This document shows, one piece after another, positions 24,310 to 34,904 of a stretch of 64,000 nucleotides of DNA (positions within the stretch are counted from its first letter, which is position 1; each line of letters starts with the position of its first letter). Where the stretch lies: the NCBI RefSeq assembly GCF_907164915.1, contig NC_061862.1:59769068-59833067 (forward strand), read 5' to 3'. The stretch is from Impatiens glandulifera (Eukaryota; Streptophyta; Magnoliopsida; Ericales; Balsaminaceae). A program made the position numbers and the translations under genes. The notes beneath the pieces were generated by a model, which saw only the letters and a program-made list of their open reading frames with translations, did not search any database and was not told where the DNA came from.

Positions 24310-25424
24310 CCACTTTTGATGCTAAAGCAGATGTTGTAATCATGTTAGGTTACTCTTCAGTCAGTAAGGCCTTTAGAGTATACAATAATCGAACACAAAC
24401 TGTTAAGGAATCTTTTCATGTTGTTTGTGATGAATTTGTTGAAAACAATTCTATTGATCCCATTGAACTTGCTAACAGATTAGAAGTGACAAGTCTTGAA
24501 TCTGATAGTGAAGATGAAGCTCATATCCAAAGGACTTATTCGTCTGATCAAGTGGTTGATCCGGTTGAGAATCAACCAAACATCCAAACTTCAGTTCAAC
24601 AGGTTGTTGAAAGTTCGGACGTCGCGGAGCCATCCAACTCGATGTCTAATCCTTTTGGATCAAACTTCAGATAGAACAGAAATCATCCACCATAATTGAT
24701 AATTGGTAATCCTAACTCTCCTCGTAGGACAAGGCGTCAATTGTTGGATGAAATGGCTAACTCCGCTTTTATTTCTCAAATTGAGCCTAAGAAAATTGGT
24801 GAAGCTATGCTTGATCTAGATTGGATTAATGCCATATAAGAGGAGTTAAACCAATTTGTGAGAAATAAAGTGTGGCATCTAACTCCATGGTCGACTAATC
24901 AATTGGTCATTGGAACAAGATGAGTTTTTCGAAACAAGCTTAGTGAAGATGACTTGGTTGTGAGAAACAAAGCTCGATTGGTTGCTCAATGATACAAATA
25001 GGAGGAAGGAATTGACTTTTAGGAGTCATTTGCACATGTGGCTAGACTTGAGGCAATCAGAATCTTCCTAGCTTATGCATCTTTTAAGAATTTCAAGGTT
25101 CTTCAAATGGATGTGAAAAGTGCATTTTTAAATGGTACTTTAAATGAAGATGTTTATGTTGAACAACCTCCTGGTTTTCTAGATCATTCTTTACGAAATC
25201 ATGTTTTTAAACTTGACAAAGCTTTATACGATTTGAAACAAGTTCTAAGAGCTTGGTATGACACTCTGACTAAATTTTTGTTTGATCATGATTTCATTAT
25301 TGGCTCAGTTGACAAAACATTGTTTAGATTTGTTAAAGACTCTCATATTCTGTTTGTTCAAGTATATGTTGATGATATTATATTTGGGTCAACTAAACCC
25401 AAATTATGTGAGAAATTTGTCTAG
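24310..25424 (+). pseudogene. Copia linker and reverse transcriptase relic
   Basis: Positions 24306-24674 encode the variable linker between integrase and RT, starting TTFDAKADVVIMLGYS, a conserved copia stretch. RT begins around 24830, is broken by stops up to 25030, and is open at 25038-25424. Here [11 protein letters not shown] holds the first catalytic aspartate and [10 protein letters not shown] the catalytic pair. A TAG at 25422 separates it from the next segment, which continues in frame. Confidence 0.9.
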
Positions 25425-25427
25425 CTG

Positions 25428-26291
25428 GTGCATGACAGATTCGATATGAGTATGATGGGAGAATTAACCTTCTTTCTAGGCCTTCAAGTTCATCAACTTG
25501 AAACAGGGACCCTCATCAACCAAGTCAAATACACCAAGGAGCTGTTAAAGAAGTTTGGAATGGAGAGCTGCTCGGTTGCAGCCACTCCAATGAGCGTTGA
25601 CATAACTGCCTATAGCAAGTTAGACAAAGATGAAGATGGACAAAGCGTTGACATCACTGTCTATAGAGGACTTATCGGTTCTTTGCTATATCTTACTATC
25701 AGCCGGCCCGACATCCAGTTTGTTGTTGGCGTCTGTGGAAGATTACAGGCTAATCCTAAACTATCTCGTTTTATTGTTTCTAAACGTATTTTGAAATATT
25801 TAAAGGGGACTCAAAATGTGGGACTTTGGTATCCGAAGGGTTCCAGTTTCAATCTAAAAAGTTTCTCAGATGCAGATTAGGCAGGTTGCAAGATTGATCG
25901 AAAAAGCACTAGTGGAACTTTCTAGTTTCTTGGTGATCGTTTGATCTCTTGGTTCAGCAAGAAGTAAACGTTGGTTGCCACGTCTATAATTGAAACTGAA
26001 TATCTTGCAGCAGGAAGTTAGTGTTCTTAGCTCTTGTGGATTCAACAACAACTGAGGGACTATGGAATTGAAGCAGAAGAATCTCCGATTTTCTACGACA
26101 ACACAAGTGAAGTTACAATCACATACAATCCAGTTCTGCATTCTCGGACAAAGAATATCGAAATCAGGCATCATTTCATCCGAGAGCATGTCAGTCAGAA
26201 GCATATTCGCCTTGAATATGTTCTTACAGATCAACAAGTGGCAGACATGTTCACGAAGCCACTACCCGAGACTAAGTTTTCCCTACTTTAG
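25428..26291 (+). pseudogene. Copia RT thumb and RNase H relic
   Basis: It opens with FDMSMMGELTFFLGLQVHQL, typical of the SIRE lineage, then YRGLIGSLLYLTISRPDIQF and KRILKYLKGTQNVGLWYP. RNase H residues are visible: SDAD followed by a TAG in place of Tyr (25878), TEYLAAGS, and DNTSEV. The end is VADMFTKPLPETKFSLL at 26291, the usual end of copia pol. Stops near 25878, 25923, 25966, 26019 and 26028 break it. Confidence 0.9.
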
Positions 26292-26499
26292 AAATATTTT
26301 AGGGCTTGTTGATCTTGACTAATTTATTTGAACTGATCATGCATAAATTGAGGGGGAACATGTTGTTTAAGTATAACTGGTTAGACTTGTATAGAAGGAG
26401 GTCTCAATCTGTCAAATGGATCAATAGTCTAAAGAATGTACTTACTTAGACGTATATTTGCTTAAGAAACTTGTGCTTCCAGATTGGATAATTGTCTTG

Positions 26500-26770
26500 G
26501 TTTAATACATACGTGGTAAGACGTCGAAGTCTAATAGACGTTTAGACGTTTATAAGACTAGCGTAGTTAGACACTAACGTCTAACCAGACACACGTCTAA
26601 TACGTGGTGTTCATGCGTAATTAGACGTCTACGTCTAATAGACTTTTATAAGACAAGCGTGGTTAGACGCTTGCGTCTAATAGACGCCTATCCAACTTGG
26701 ATGCAACGAATGTGGACAGTAAGTTAAACGTCAAAATACGTACGTCATTAGACCTTTCATCTTCAGGCGA
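26500..26770. repeat. Palindromic TAGACG repeats downstream of pol
   Basis: Irregular copies of TTAGACG/CGTCTAA motifs such as AGTTAGACACTAACGTCTAA and AATTAGACGTCTACGTCTAA. They are related to the LTR array but lie in the internal region before the extra ORF. Confidence 0.75.
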
Positions 26771-27051
26771 GTGGGACAGCTGTCCACTGCTACATTATTT
26801 GTCTATGTACTATTCCCACCAAAAATCGAACAATCATCTCTTCAATAACTTGAAGACATGTGTCTCTTAATGTTAAAAGAATGACTAAAATTTTTGATGT
26901 CCTTTCACACGTATTACATTAATGATAGACCTTTATGATTATATCCTTAAATGCTTCTTATTTTAAATAATGCGTCTCTTGGGAACAAGTTTCTAAGTTT
27001 TTGAAGGTTCATATACTCATTGCTTTTAATAGTCATACGCCAGTCTGTGTC

Positions 27052-27059
27052 TATAAAAG
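27052..27059 (+). promoter_or_regulatory. TATA-like box upstream of the extra ORF
   Basis: TATAAAAG in the context TGTCTATAAAAGAACGG lies 110 bp before the ATG at 27169, with a pyrimidine-rich CTCTCTTCGCATTCTCTCTC between them, as in many plant leaders. It may allow separate transcription of the ORF. Confidence 0.45.
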
Positions 27060-27168
27060 AACGGTCATATTCAAAGGGATTGAATATCTCTCTTCGCATT
27101 CTCTCTCTAAGAAATCCTCTTGTGTCTCTTAGTATTTCAAATATCTAGTTTTCAAACAACTCTTCGAA

Positions 27169-27930
27169 ATGGGTTATCTTGCGTCGTCTACTCTTCAGAT
27201 AAACTTCGATTTTGTGTCCACCGTGATCATTCCTGAAATGGTCACCATGTTCGATTCACTCAAAGCTTCAGGTATTGAAAATTTTCTCAAGGCTCCTGTC
27301 ATTTTTCACGAACCCGAGGTTCGTGAATTCTTTAAATATGGAGATTTATACGACAACAGGCTTGTCGTAATAAAGATATTTAATGATCACGCTTGCTTTT
27401 GTGAAGAATCATTTGCTAGTTTCTTCAATCTTCCAATAGAGGGTCTATTTGAGTTCCCTACATCTTCCGAGGAAGTCCTGTCTGAGATGAGGCTTGCCTT
27501 CTTCGACACAACTCGTGATGGGATTATCATTTCTATCGAAACTCACGGACTAAAGTCCGCTCTGAAAGTTGAGTTTTCCCTGCTCAACGATATCATTTCC
27601 AAGTCCCTCTTGGCCAAGGGATTTTCCAACTCATACTCGAAGATGGTATTCGAGATAATGATTGCTAGCACAATGGGGATAGCAATCAACTAGTCTAAAA
27701 TCATCTTCAAAAACTTGACGGCAATGATCTCGCCTGAAAGGAGGTCTCCTGGGTAAGCTTCCCAAGTCAGCATGTTGCTTTCTACTCTTCTTTCAAGTGT
27801 TGGGGGACACGGGGTCCTCATCAAATCCTCTAGAGTCTTAAACTATCAAAAAGTTCTTGACTACGATCTCCGGGTAAAAAGGATTAAGCTCAAGAAAAGA
27901 AATCGGGAGATCTTTTTGACCGAAAGAGAT
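27169..27930 (+). pseudogene. Extra ORF in env position of the SIRE-like element, interrupted by TAG
   Basis: An open frame of 174 aa begins MGYLASSTLQINFDFVSTVI and ends at a TAG (27691). Translation continues in the same frame as SKIIFKNLTAMISPERRSPG before a TAA, so the original protein was longer and the stop is probably a Trp-to-stop change. It has no signal peptide, membrane segment or enzyme motif I can name. From memory it resembles hypothetical proteins repeated many times in Lamiales genomes (starting near VNFDSV and containing a VEFF motif), which themselves look retrotransposon-borne. Position between RNase H and the 3' LTR matches the extra or env-like ORF of SIRE elements, but nothing here shows an envelope function. 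Confidence 0.7.
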
Positions 27931-28179
27931 TAGTAGGAATCTATCGCTCCCAATGATGTTAAAAAGGGGGAAAGTAAAAGAAGTGGCCTTAGGCTCAGGG
28001 GGGACTAAGGGTAGAAAGGGATAAGAAAAGACCCAATCTTTTTGTTTTTGGGAAATTTTTGTTTATGTTATTCATCTCCTCTAGATATTTTGAAAGTATG
28101 AATATATGATCTTTTGTTCATTATTGCATTGCTGTTTATCTATTTATTTTAATCTTTTAACTAAGTTTTAAACGTCATC

Positions 28180-28193
28180 AAAAATAGGGAAAT
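28180..28193 (+). other. Purine-rich tract before the 3' LTR
   Basis: AAAAATAGGGAAAT-type sequence directly precedes the TGTTGGG of the 3' LTR and fits the plus-strand primer site. Confidence 0.75.
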
Positions 28194-29843
28194 TGTTGGG
28201 TCAAATTATTTTGATTAAAATAATTAAGAGAATAAGCGTATACTATGCCAACTTTATTTTGATGATATGTGATTAAAACTTAATTGTGATTAAAACTTAG
28301 TTAAGAATGAAGCTAAGTTGTCTAATTATTTATGCGCAGGTGCATCAGACTATGTTGAATTAGACGTGGTCTAAGCATGCTAAATAGACGTGTTACATAG
28401 TTAGACGTTCAAGTCTAACTCCGTTAGACGTGGTAGTCTAATGGGATGCGAAGTTAGACGTTGACGTCTAACTCCTTCAGACAAGTCTGAAGGGATGCGT
28501 AGTTAGACGTTGCAGTCTAACAAATACGTAGTTAAATGTAGCAGTCTAACAGATATATTGTTAGACGTTGCAGTCTACTAGAAACGTAGTTAGACATTGA
28601 CATCTAAATCCTTCAAACAAGTCTTAAGTGATATGTAGTTAGACGTTGAAGTCTAACTCCATTAGACGTGATAGTCTAATGGGAAACATAGTTAGACGTT
28701 GGCGTCTAAATCCTTCAGACAAGTCTGAAAATGATACGTAGTTAGACGTTGCAGCCAAATAGATACGTAGTTAGACGTTGAAGTCTAATAGATACGTAGT
28801 TAGACGTTGAAGTCTAAATCAATTAGACGTGGTAGTCTAATGGGAAACGTAGTTAGACGTTGGCGTATAACTCCTTTAGACAAGTCTGAAGTGAAACGTA
28901 GTTAGACGTTAGCGTCTAACTCCTTCATACAAGTCTGAAGTGATATGTAGTTAGACGTTGGCGTCTAACTCCTTCAGACTTGGCAGTCTAATGGAGCATG
29001 TCTAATGCCTCGCTTCAACAGCCATCTGAAGTTAGCATACGTCTACCCATGATCAACTAGTTGTCTACTATTCTGCTCCACTCATTTCTGTGCAGTCAGA
29101 TAAGCCAGCTAATTGCATTCAATGAACGAACGCCACGTACGCAAATGTCCTTCCAACGGTTTGTCCAGTACAAGACAATATTAGAGAGAATATTTGGCGC
29201 ACTACCAGTTCGGTATGGCCATGATCAATTTTCTCAGAGTCTATTGTACTCATGTACTATGGGTGGCCTTCCAATGGACGCTTGTCACGTGACCATGAAG
29301 AAGATTCGACCATTGGTGTCTTTCTACTACAAATAGATGCCCAAGGAAAACGGACGAATCAATTGTCACCTTGCTAGTTTACTGAATTCACAAGCTTGCT
29401 CTTGCCTTATAATTTCTTACATCATTCAAGATCAAGGGAGAAAGAATCAATTACTGTCTAGCAGAGAGAATATTGTTGAGAATATTGTAAGTTGAACAGA
29501 GGTTGTTCTGTTCAACAGAGCGTTAGCTAGTTCAGTAAGTTGTATTTGATTCAAAGAGTTTAGTGAAATCCTTCTAGTTGTGGAAGAATGGGTGACGTAG
29601 GAGGGTTTGCTCTGAAACATCCACAAACAAATCTTTGTGTTTTTTACTTTCTGTCATTCATCTTTCAGTGGTTCAAAGCTTCAAATCCGACGAACATTTC
29701 CGCACTTTAAACCGTTTCAAAAGTTCGAAGGATTTGTGAAGAATAGAAATAGATTTTAACTTCTAATAGAGTTAAAATCGAATCGTTTGTCATAAGTTTT
29801 TATCAATAGTCAGACCCTAGTCTCTATTGGTAGCACTGATCCT

Positions 29844-29847
<4 letters not shown>
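28194..29847 (+). repeat. 3' LTR of the SIRE-like element (1654 bp)
   Basis: Begins TGTTGGGTCAAATTATTTTG like 16092 and ends GATCCTAACA like 21888. It carries the palindromic array at about 28390-29000 and a TATA-like CTACAAATAG near 29330. It gives the uninterrupted sequence across the site where the nested element entered the 5' LTR. Confidence 0.95.
28390..29000. repeat. Array of ~29-bp palindromic units in the 3' LTR
   Basis: About 17 variable copies of GTTAGACGTTGNNGTCTAAC and the companion CTTCAGACAAGTCTGAAG. The array is shorter than that of the 5' LTR and some arms are mutated. Confidence 0.9.
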
Positions 29848-29898
<51 letters not shown>

Positions 29899-30023
29899 CA
29901 ATAATTAATATAATATATATATATATATATATTGTATATATTAAATGTAGTTACCTTAAATATATATTTTCATCATTAATTTTATATAAATACATTTTAT
30001 CTTTTATCATACATTTTTTCTCT

Positions 30024-30095
<72 letters not shown>

Positions 30096-30100
30096 ATTTC
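29848..30100. repeat. TA microsatellites flanking the retrotransposon
   Basis: Long TA runs at 29848-29895 and about 30030-30092, with AT-rich DNA between them. The retrotransposon target lies in this repeat. No gene is visible. Confidence 0.9.
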
Positions 30101-30204
30101 TTTATGAGTATAAATAATTTTTTTGGCTAATATAAAATTAACTAATTGATAATAAATATTAAATACAAAATATATATACATACACAAAATAATAAAATTA
30201 TTTC

Positions 30205-30345
30205 AACAATCATAAGTGGTCTAGCAGCAGTTAAGTGCTCACATTTCATGCTAAAGACCAGGGTTCGAATCCTAAAACATGTAAATTTATATTTTCAAGA
30301 ATGCATTCTAGACTATAATATATGGTGGAGCAATTTTTAAACAAA
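30205..30345 (+). mobile_element. tRNA-derived SINE or tRNA-like relic
   Basis: GTGGTCTAGCAGCAGTTAAG (30216-30235) resembles a tRNA-type A box and GGGTTCGAATCCT (30261-30273) is a near-perfect B box, at a spacing typical of internal RNA polymerase III promoters. No complete tRNA cloverleaf follows, so a SINE fragment is more likely. The ends are uncertain. Confidence 0.6.
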
Positions 30346-30374
30346 TGATCGGCATATGAAAGTGTAAGGTCGGA

Positions 30375-31085
30375 ATTAGTGGTTGGTTTTGCGAGCATTT
30401 GAAAGTATCAGGTCACAAGATGGAGGTCGGGTGGTGGGTGGTTTATCGAGTGTGAGGTCAGAATTAGTAGTCGGTATGACGAGCATTTGAAAGTGTGAGG
30501 TCACGAGATGAAGATCCGGTGGTGGGTGGTTTTTCGAGTGTGAGGTCATAATTAGTGGTTGGTTTGGCGAGCATTTGAAAGTGTGAGGTCACAAGATGGA
30601 GGTCGGGTGATAGATGGTTTGTCGAGTGTGGGGTTGGAATTAATGGTTGGTTTGACGAGAAATTGAAAGTGTGAGGTCACGAGATGGATGTCGGGTGGTG
30701 GTTAGTGGTTGGTTTGACATTGAATAAGAGGTCTGTGATCAATTGTGATTGGTTGTTGATTTGTTGAAGTGGGAGTAAAAGAGTGATTGACTAAGATTGG
30801 TGAGTGGTTTGTCAATGGATAGAGGCATATGAAAAAGTGTGAGTCACAAGATTATGGTCAATGGGTGGTTTGTCGAGGGGATAAAGAGGTATATGAAAAA
30901 GTGTGAGTAACAAGATCATGGTCAATTGGAGGGTTAGTGGTTTAGTTTTACGAGATATAAGAGGTGTGTCATAAATTGAGGTCGACTTAAATTGGTGGGT
31001 GGTTTGCCGAGGGGATAAAAAAATGCATATGAAAAAGTGTGAGTCACAATACGAGGGTTAATTGAGGGGTTAAGTGGGTGCCGAT
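30375..31085. repeat. Degenerate minisatellite of about 90 bp
   Basis: The phrase GCGAGCATTTGAAAGT recurs near 30391, 30478, 30570 and (changed) 30655, each followed by GTGAGGTCACAAGATGG and GGTGGTGGGTGGTTTGTCG. After about 30720 the unit changes to a related form with GTTTGTCGAGGGGATAAAG and AAAAAGTGTGAG. The strand is G-rich, unlike its surroundings. Confidence 0.85.
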
Positions 31086-31490
31086 GGATAAAATATATGT
31101 TAATATTAAGTTTAATATTAAACTTAATTTTTACAAACTAAAATAAATTTTAAATTAATTAGATTTGAATCATATTAATTTTATCTAAAATATTTATAGA
31201 TAAATAATATTTTATATATATATTTGCCCGGTATTCATGCTAGTTTTTTTTAATAAACTTAAATTAATAAGTTTTTTTTTTATTTTTGATGTTTAATATT
31301 CTTAGAGTAATAATAATAATAATTTAGGGGTGAGTGGGATAACCAAGAGATTTAGGTGGGAGACATATTCAATATGCACAATAATTTATTTTGTCATTTG
31401 AAGAGTCAAACATATGAACAGTCTATGTTTTCTTATAAAAGTTGTAAGAATCTATTTGAGATGAATTAGAAGAATATATATTTTTCCCTC
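31086..31490. other. AT-rich intergenic DNA
   Basis: A short inverted repeat, TTAATATTAAGTTTAATATT, occurs near 31105, with poly-T and TAA runs. No gene is seen. Confidence 0.5.
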
Positions 31491-31494
31491 TTGT

Positions 31495-31850
31495 TACCAA
31501 CAAAATGCGATGAACATGGAGTTCATAGGCATTGAACATTAAATTATTTTGAAAAAAACTTAGTTTTTTCAATTGAAAAAGTCGTTGAACATGGAGTTCA
31601 TAGGCGCTGAACATGTCATTCATATGCGATGAACATGAAAATTATTTGAAAAAAAACTTAGTTTTTTTAACTGAAAGAGGAGCTGAACATGGAGTTTATA
31701 ATCGCTAAACATGACGTTCGTAGGCGCTGAACGTGAAATTGTTTTGAAAATAAACTTAGTTTTTTTAACTGAAAAGACGTTGAAAATGGAGTTCATAGAC
31801 ATTGAACATGGAGTTAATAAGCGCTGAACATGAAATTGTTTTGAAAAAAA
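31495..31850. repeat. Tandem GCTGAACATG-type repeat
   Basis: Four or five copies of a unit of about 80-90 bp built from AACATGGAGTTCATAGGCGC, TGAACATGAAATTATTTTG and AAACTTAGTTTTTTCAACTG. A related set occurs at about 47580-48070. Short ORFs on the minus strand arise only from the repeat. Confidence 0.82.
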
Positions 31851-31884
31851 ACACAGGTCTTGTGTTTTTACAAAACATGGTTTT

Positions 31885-32180
31885 TACAATGCCATATTTT
31901 TACAATACATGACTTTCAAATACATATTTATCTAATTATCACTAACATCAGTAACATGTACTATCATCCAACACGATTCTAACAACTAAATTTACAACAG
32001 AAATAGTGAAAACCTAGAAATAACTCTTTTGACAATGTCATGTTCTTGATTATATTTTTACAATAATATGATCTTCAAATACATATTAATCTAACTATCA
32101 GCAACATCTACCATCATCCAATACGATTCAACAACTAAATCTACAACATAAATCATAAAACCTATAAATAACTTATCTTT
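31885..32180. repeat. Two-copy tandem duplication of about 165 bp
   Basis: The segments from TTTTTACAATACATGACTTTC (31899) and TTTTTACAATAATATGATCTTC (32064) match through CATCATCCAAYACGATTC and ACAACTAAATYTACAACA, with substitutions and small indels. Confidence 0.8.
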
Positions 32181-32188
32181 CTATGTTT

Positions 32189-32448
32189 GACGCTGAATTG
32201 GAAGTGGTTCTAGTAAGTTTTTTTTTTTTTTTTTGAGAACGCTGGGTTCCACTACTCCTATGGAGTGCGACTAATCCCCGCGGGTTAAGTACATAGCCTG
32301 CAAACATACTTAACCAATTAACCAGGCGCAGAACTTGCCGCCTGACGGGCTCGAACCCAAGACCTCATGGAGGCCTGGGGGATATCCACCTTTTGTTGCC
32401 ACTAGGCTAGAAGAGGGACGCTGAATTGGAAGTGGTTCTAGTAAGTTT
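32189..32448 (-). mobile_element. tRNA-derived SINE with 32-bp target-site duplication
   Basis: A perfect 32-bp direct repeat (32189-32220 and 32417-32448, starting GACGCTGAATTGG) flanks about 196 bp. On the minus strand the insert reads TAGCCTAGTGGCAAC (A box, 32395-32409) and TGGGTTCGAGCCC (B box, 32347-32359), and ends in a poly-A tail (plus-strand T run from 32221). The internal promoter, A tail and long exact duplication are diagnostic of a SINE moved by LINE machinery. The perfect duplication points to recent insertion. Confidence 0.93.
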
Positions 32449-32974
32449 GTTTTGTTACTGAAAAGTTAAAGAACATATCGGCGAGATAAATGCGACAAAA
32501 TTAGAAAAACAAACAAAAATATAGTTTCGAGTTTAAACCATAAATAGGGTTTCTAATGTTCAACGTCTACTTACCATTTCGAATGAGAAAGGAAGTCGTC
32601 AGTCGCCGAATAGAGAAATGAACAAAATATCTCCTTTTGAAAATATCTCATGGAAAGAGAAGAGAAAACAAAGAGGCGCACATAAATTATTTCATATCTT
32701 TTTTTTTCTCTTCTATACATGTAGAATGTCAATTCGTGATTCCTACATTGTCGTTATCTTATCATTTCTCATCTAATAACTATAATAACTTTGTTTGAAA
32801 AAAGAATAAAAGTTTAGTACTTTAGAGTCCAATATTGAATTAGAGCTATTTCCAATTAGGAAAAAAAATGTATTCTCAAACATTGAATCAAAATATACAT
32901 TTTATTCTATTTTAGGAATATTTTGATTTTATATAATATTCTATTCTTTTATGGTTCTAAAAAAAATATTGTGT
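32449..32974. other. Intergenic DNA left of the Mutator-like element
   Basis: AT-rich with no ORF of note. It may contain the ancestral upstream region of the rhodanese gene, now separated from it by the element at 32984-35312. Confidence 0.4.
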
Positions 32975-33029
32975 GTTAAATCAGGAAATTTGATGAAATG
33001 ACCCTAATAATGGGTCTAATGTCCGTTTT

Positions 33030-33225
33030 GCCCCTCTCGTGCCCATTTACCGCTCATTAACGCGAATTACCACTCTTGCATTTTCCTCTAAAACGTGTTT
33101 TATATGAAACACAATAGTGGTAATTCGCGTTAATGGAAATACGCGATTTACAACTATCGCATTTTATTGTAAAATGCATTTATGAACTCACGCGTTTACA
33201 ATAAAACGCGATAGTTGTAAATCGC
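33030..33225. repeat. Two hairpins in the left MULE end
   Basis: AACGCGAATTACCAC pairs with GTGGTAATTCGCGTT, and CGCGATTTACAACTATCGC with GCGATAGTTGTAAATCGCG, each with a loop of about 50 bp. The right end holds related units. Confidence 0.88.
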
Positions 33226-33779
33226 GTCTTTCATTGTATATATACATATTTTGCCCCTCATTTTAAAAAAAACCTTTCACGACTCTCGACTCTCTCGACT
33301 TTTCATTCCAACTTTTAACTTCGTTCAAATCAGTTCAACATCATCATCCATCAACTCTCATCATCGTTCGTCGTCCGTCTCTTCGTTCATATATTCAAGT
33401 GAGTTTAGGATTTATGATTAATCTGTAATGTTCTTATTTTTCTGTCGTTTATATTGATGGATATTGATGTATAATCCTTAGCTTTAAGGGTTTATGTGTG
33501 TATATGATGTTGTTTATTCAATGTTCTTCACTTACGAGTATTATATCAGTGTTCTTATTCTTCTTGCATGCATGGTTTAGGGTTTATAATAACCACGGAT
33601 TGCTATTTCACGAGCATTGTACCTATATGTATTGTACGTTTGTACTTTATTTGAATTGTTTGTTAATGTTTTATCTAATTTCCTCGTATTCTTTGATGTT
33701 GCTTACTTGAGTTGTTATGTTCTATAGTTTAGGTAATTATAATGTTCTATAGTTTAGGTAATTATAATGTTCTGGAGTT

Positions 33780-34330
33780 GTTTACTACAATGTGCTCTGC
33801 TAAGAAAAAGAGCAATCACGTACCCTAAGACTTACACGAAGGATTTCGCAATAACAAATTGTCATCTCCCCTAAGTTTTCATCATACTATGATGAATTTA
33901 CTAAGGTTGATCCAAAAGAATTTTATTTTGATGAATCCATTTTTGAGTATTACTGGGGTAAGGAGGAAAGACATATGCCGATGTGGAGCACGGTTGATGA
34001 CATTTACGTGTCCCTCAACCTTGAAGTTCTGCACTATGTACTATGTACTGTGAGTTGTGCGACTTAAAGAATGGAGAATTGACGTTTATGATTGCGATCA
34101 GTCAATTTTCAAGGACGACAAATTTGTAGAATTCATGATACCCATGTGTGAAATGATGCCGCACTTTCTTCATAAAGTAATGTCTCTATTTGAAATTTCC
34201 AGGTATCCTAAGATGACCATGGACACTTTAATATTTTTTAGAATTCCACATCTAGAAGTACCAAAAGAAAAAATAAGTAGGGACTGTGACGTTTTGTATT
34301 AATGTATATAGAGTACATGACTGCTAAACT
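33780..34330 (+). pseudogene. Ulp1-like (SUMO protease family) gene relic carried by the MULE
   Basis: After spliced-leader-like sequence (33300-33420 with a possible donor CAAGTGAGTTT), one frame gives YYDEFTKVDPKEFYF, then MWSTVDDIYVSLNLEVLHYVL, and after a frameshift near 34040 the next gives LKEWRIDVYDCDQSIFKDD and ISRDCDVLY. This matches the order of Ulp1 C48 peptidases: the catalytic His in the HWVL-like HYVL, Asp in VYD, and Cys in DCGVF-like DCDVL. The Gly after the Cys is replaced by Asp. The frameshift (a small duplication TATGTACTATGTAC) and stops make it inactive. Intact homologues cleave SUMO-type conjugates, but the role in MULEs is unknown. Confidence 0.8.
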
Positions 34331-34539
34331 TGGTCTATAAAATTGCATAACAAATAACATGAAATTTTTTAGAGAAAAGTGCGTCAGGTTGTTCCACCAA
34401 ATTTTAGAGTCATGAAGTGTTATTCTTGTAATATTTTAGAGCTATGTGATGATAGTTGTAATATGTTCACATTATTGTTGTAATATATTAAAACAATTCA
34501 CATTATTGACATGTTGAAAAATATATTCACATATATATT

Positions 34540-34885
34540 ACTGCATGAGTTGGATGATACACAAATATTCATGAGTGAGTTATGTTGAAATTTGTGTAGG
34601 ATATTACAACATACATCACGAATATTGTAATATTCGTGAGTTATGTTATAACTTGTGTAGGATAATACAACATAACTCACGAATATTACAATATTCGTAA
34701 GTGAGTTATGTTGAAATTTGTGTAGGATATTAGAACATAAATCACGAATATTGTAATATTCGTGAGTTATGTTGTAATTTGTGTAGTATATTACAAATAA
34801 TCACGAATATTACAATATTCGTGAGTTATGTTGTAATATCCTACACAAATTTCAACATAACTCACTCACGAATATTAGACATATT
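34540..34885. repeat. Palindromic tandem repeats inside the MULE
   Basis: Repeats of the palindrome TCACGAATATTGTAATATTCGTGA alternating with GTTATGTTGAAATTTGTGTAGGATAT. The last copy is inverted as a whole (ATATCCTACACAAATTTCAAC near 34847), so the block can form a long hairpin. Confidence 0.88.
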
Positions 34886-34904
34886 GTAATATTTTTTGTC
34901 GCGA

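Larger units (their letters stand above)
16092..29847 (+). mobile_element. SIRE-like Ty1/copia LTR retrotransposon (decayed, interrupted)
   Basis: The element begins TGTTGGGTC at 16092 and ends CCTAACA at 29847, with direct LTRs, a primer-binding site complementary to initiator tRNA-Met directly after the 5' LTR, and a purine tract before the 3' LTR. TATAT flanks both ends, as expected for a 5-bp target duplication, but the target is a TA repeat so this is weak support. Coding order on the plus strand is gag, protease, integrase, reverse transcriptase, RNase H, then an additional ORF. The pol wording (for example YVDDIIFGS and YRGLIGSLLYL) fits the SIRE lineage. Many stops and frameshifts make it non-functional. 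A second copia element sits inside the 5' LTR. Confidence 0.93.

Noticed and set aside
30216..30290. A functional tRNA gene
   Set aside because: A and B boxes are present but no acceptor stem or cloverleaf can be drawn, so it is better explained as a SINE relic.
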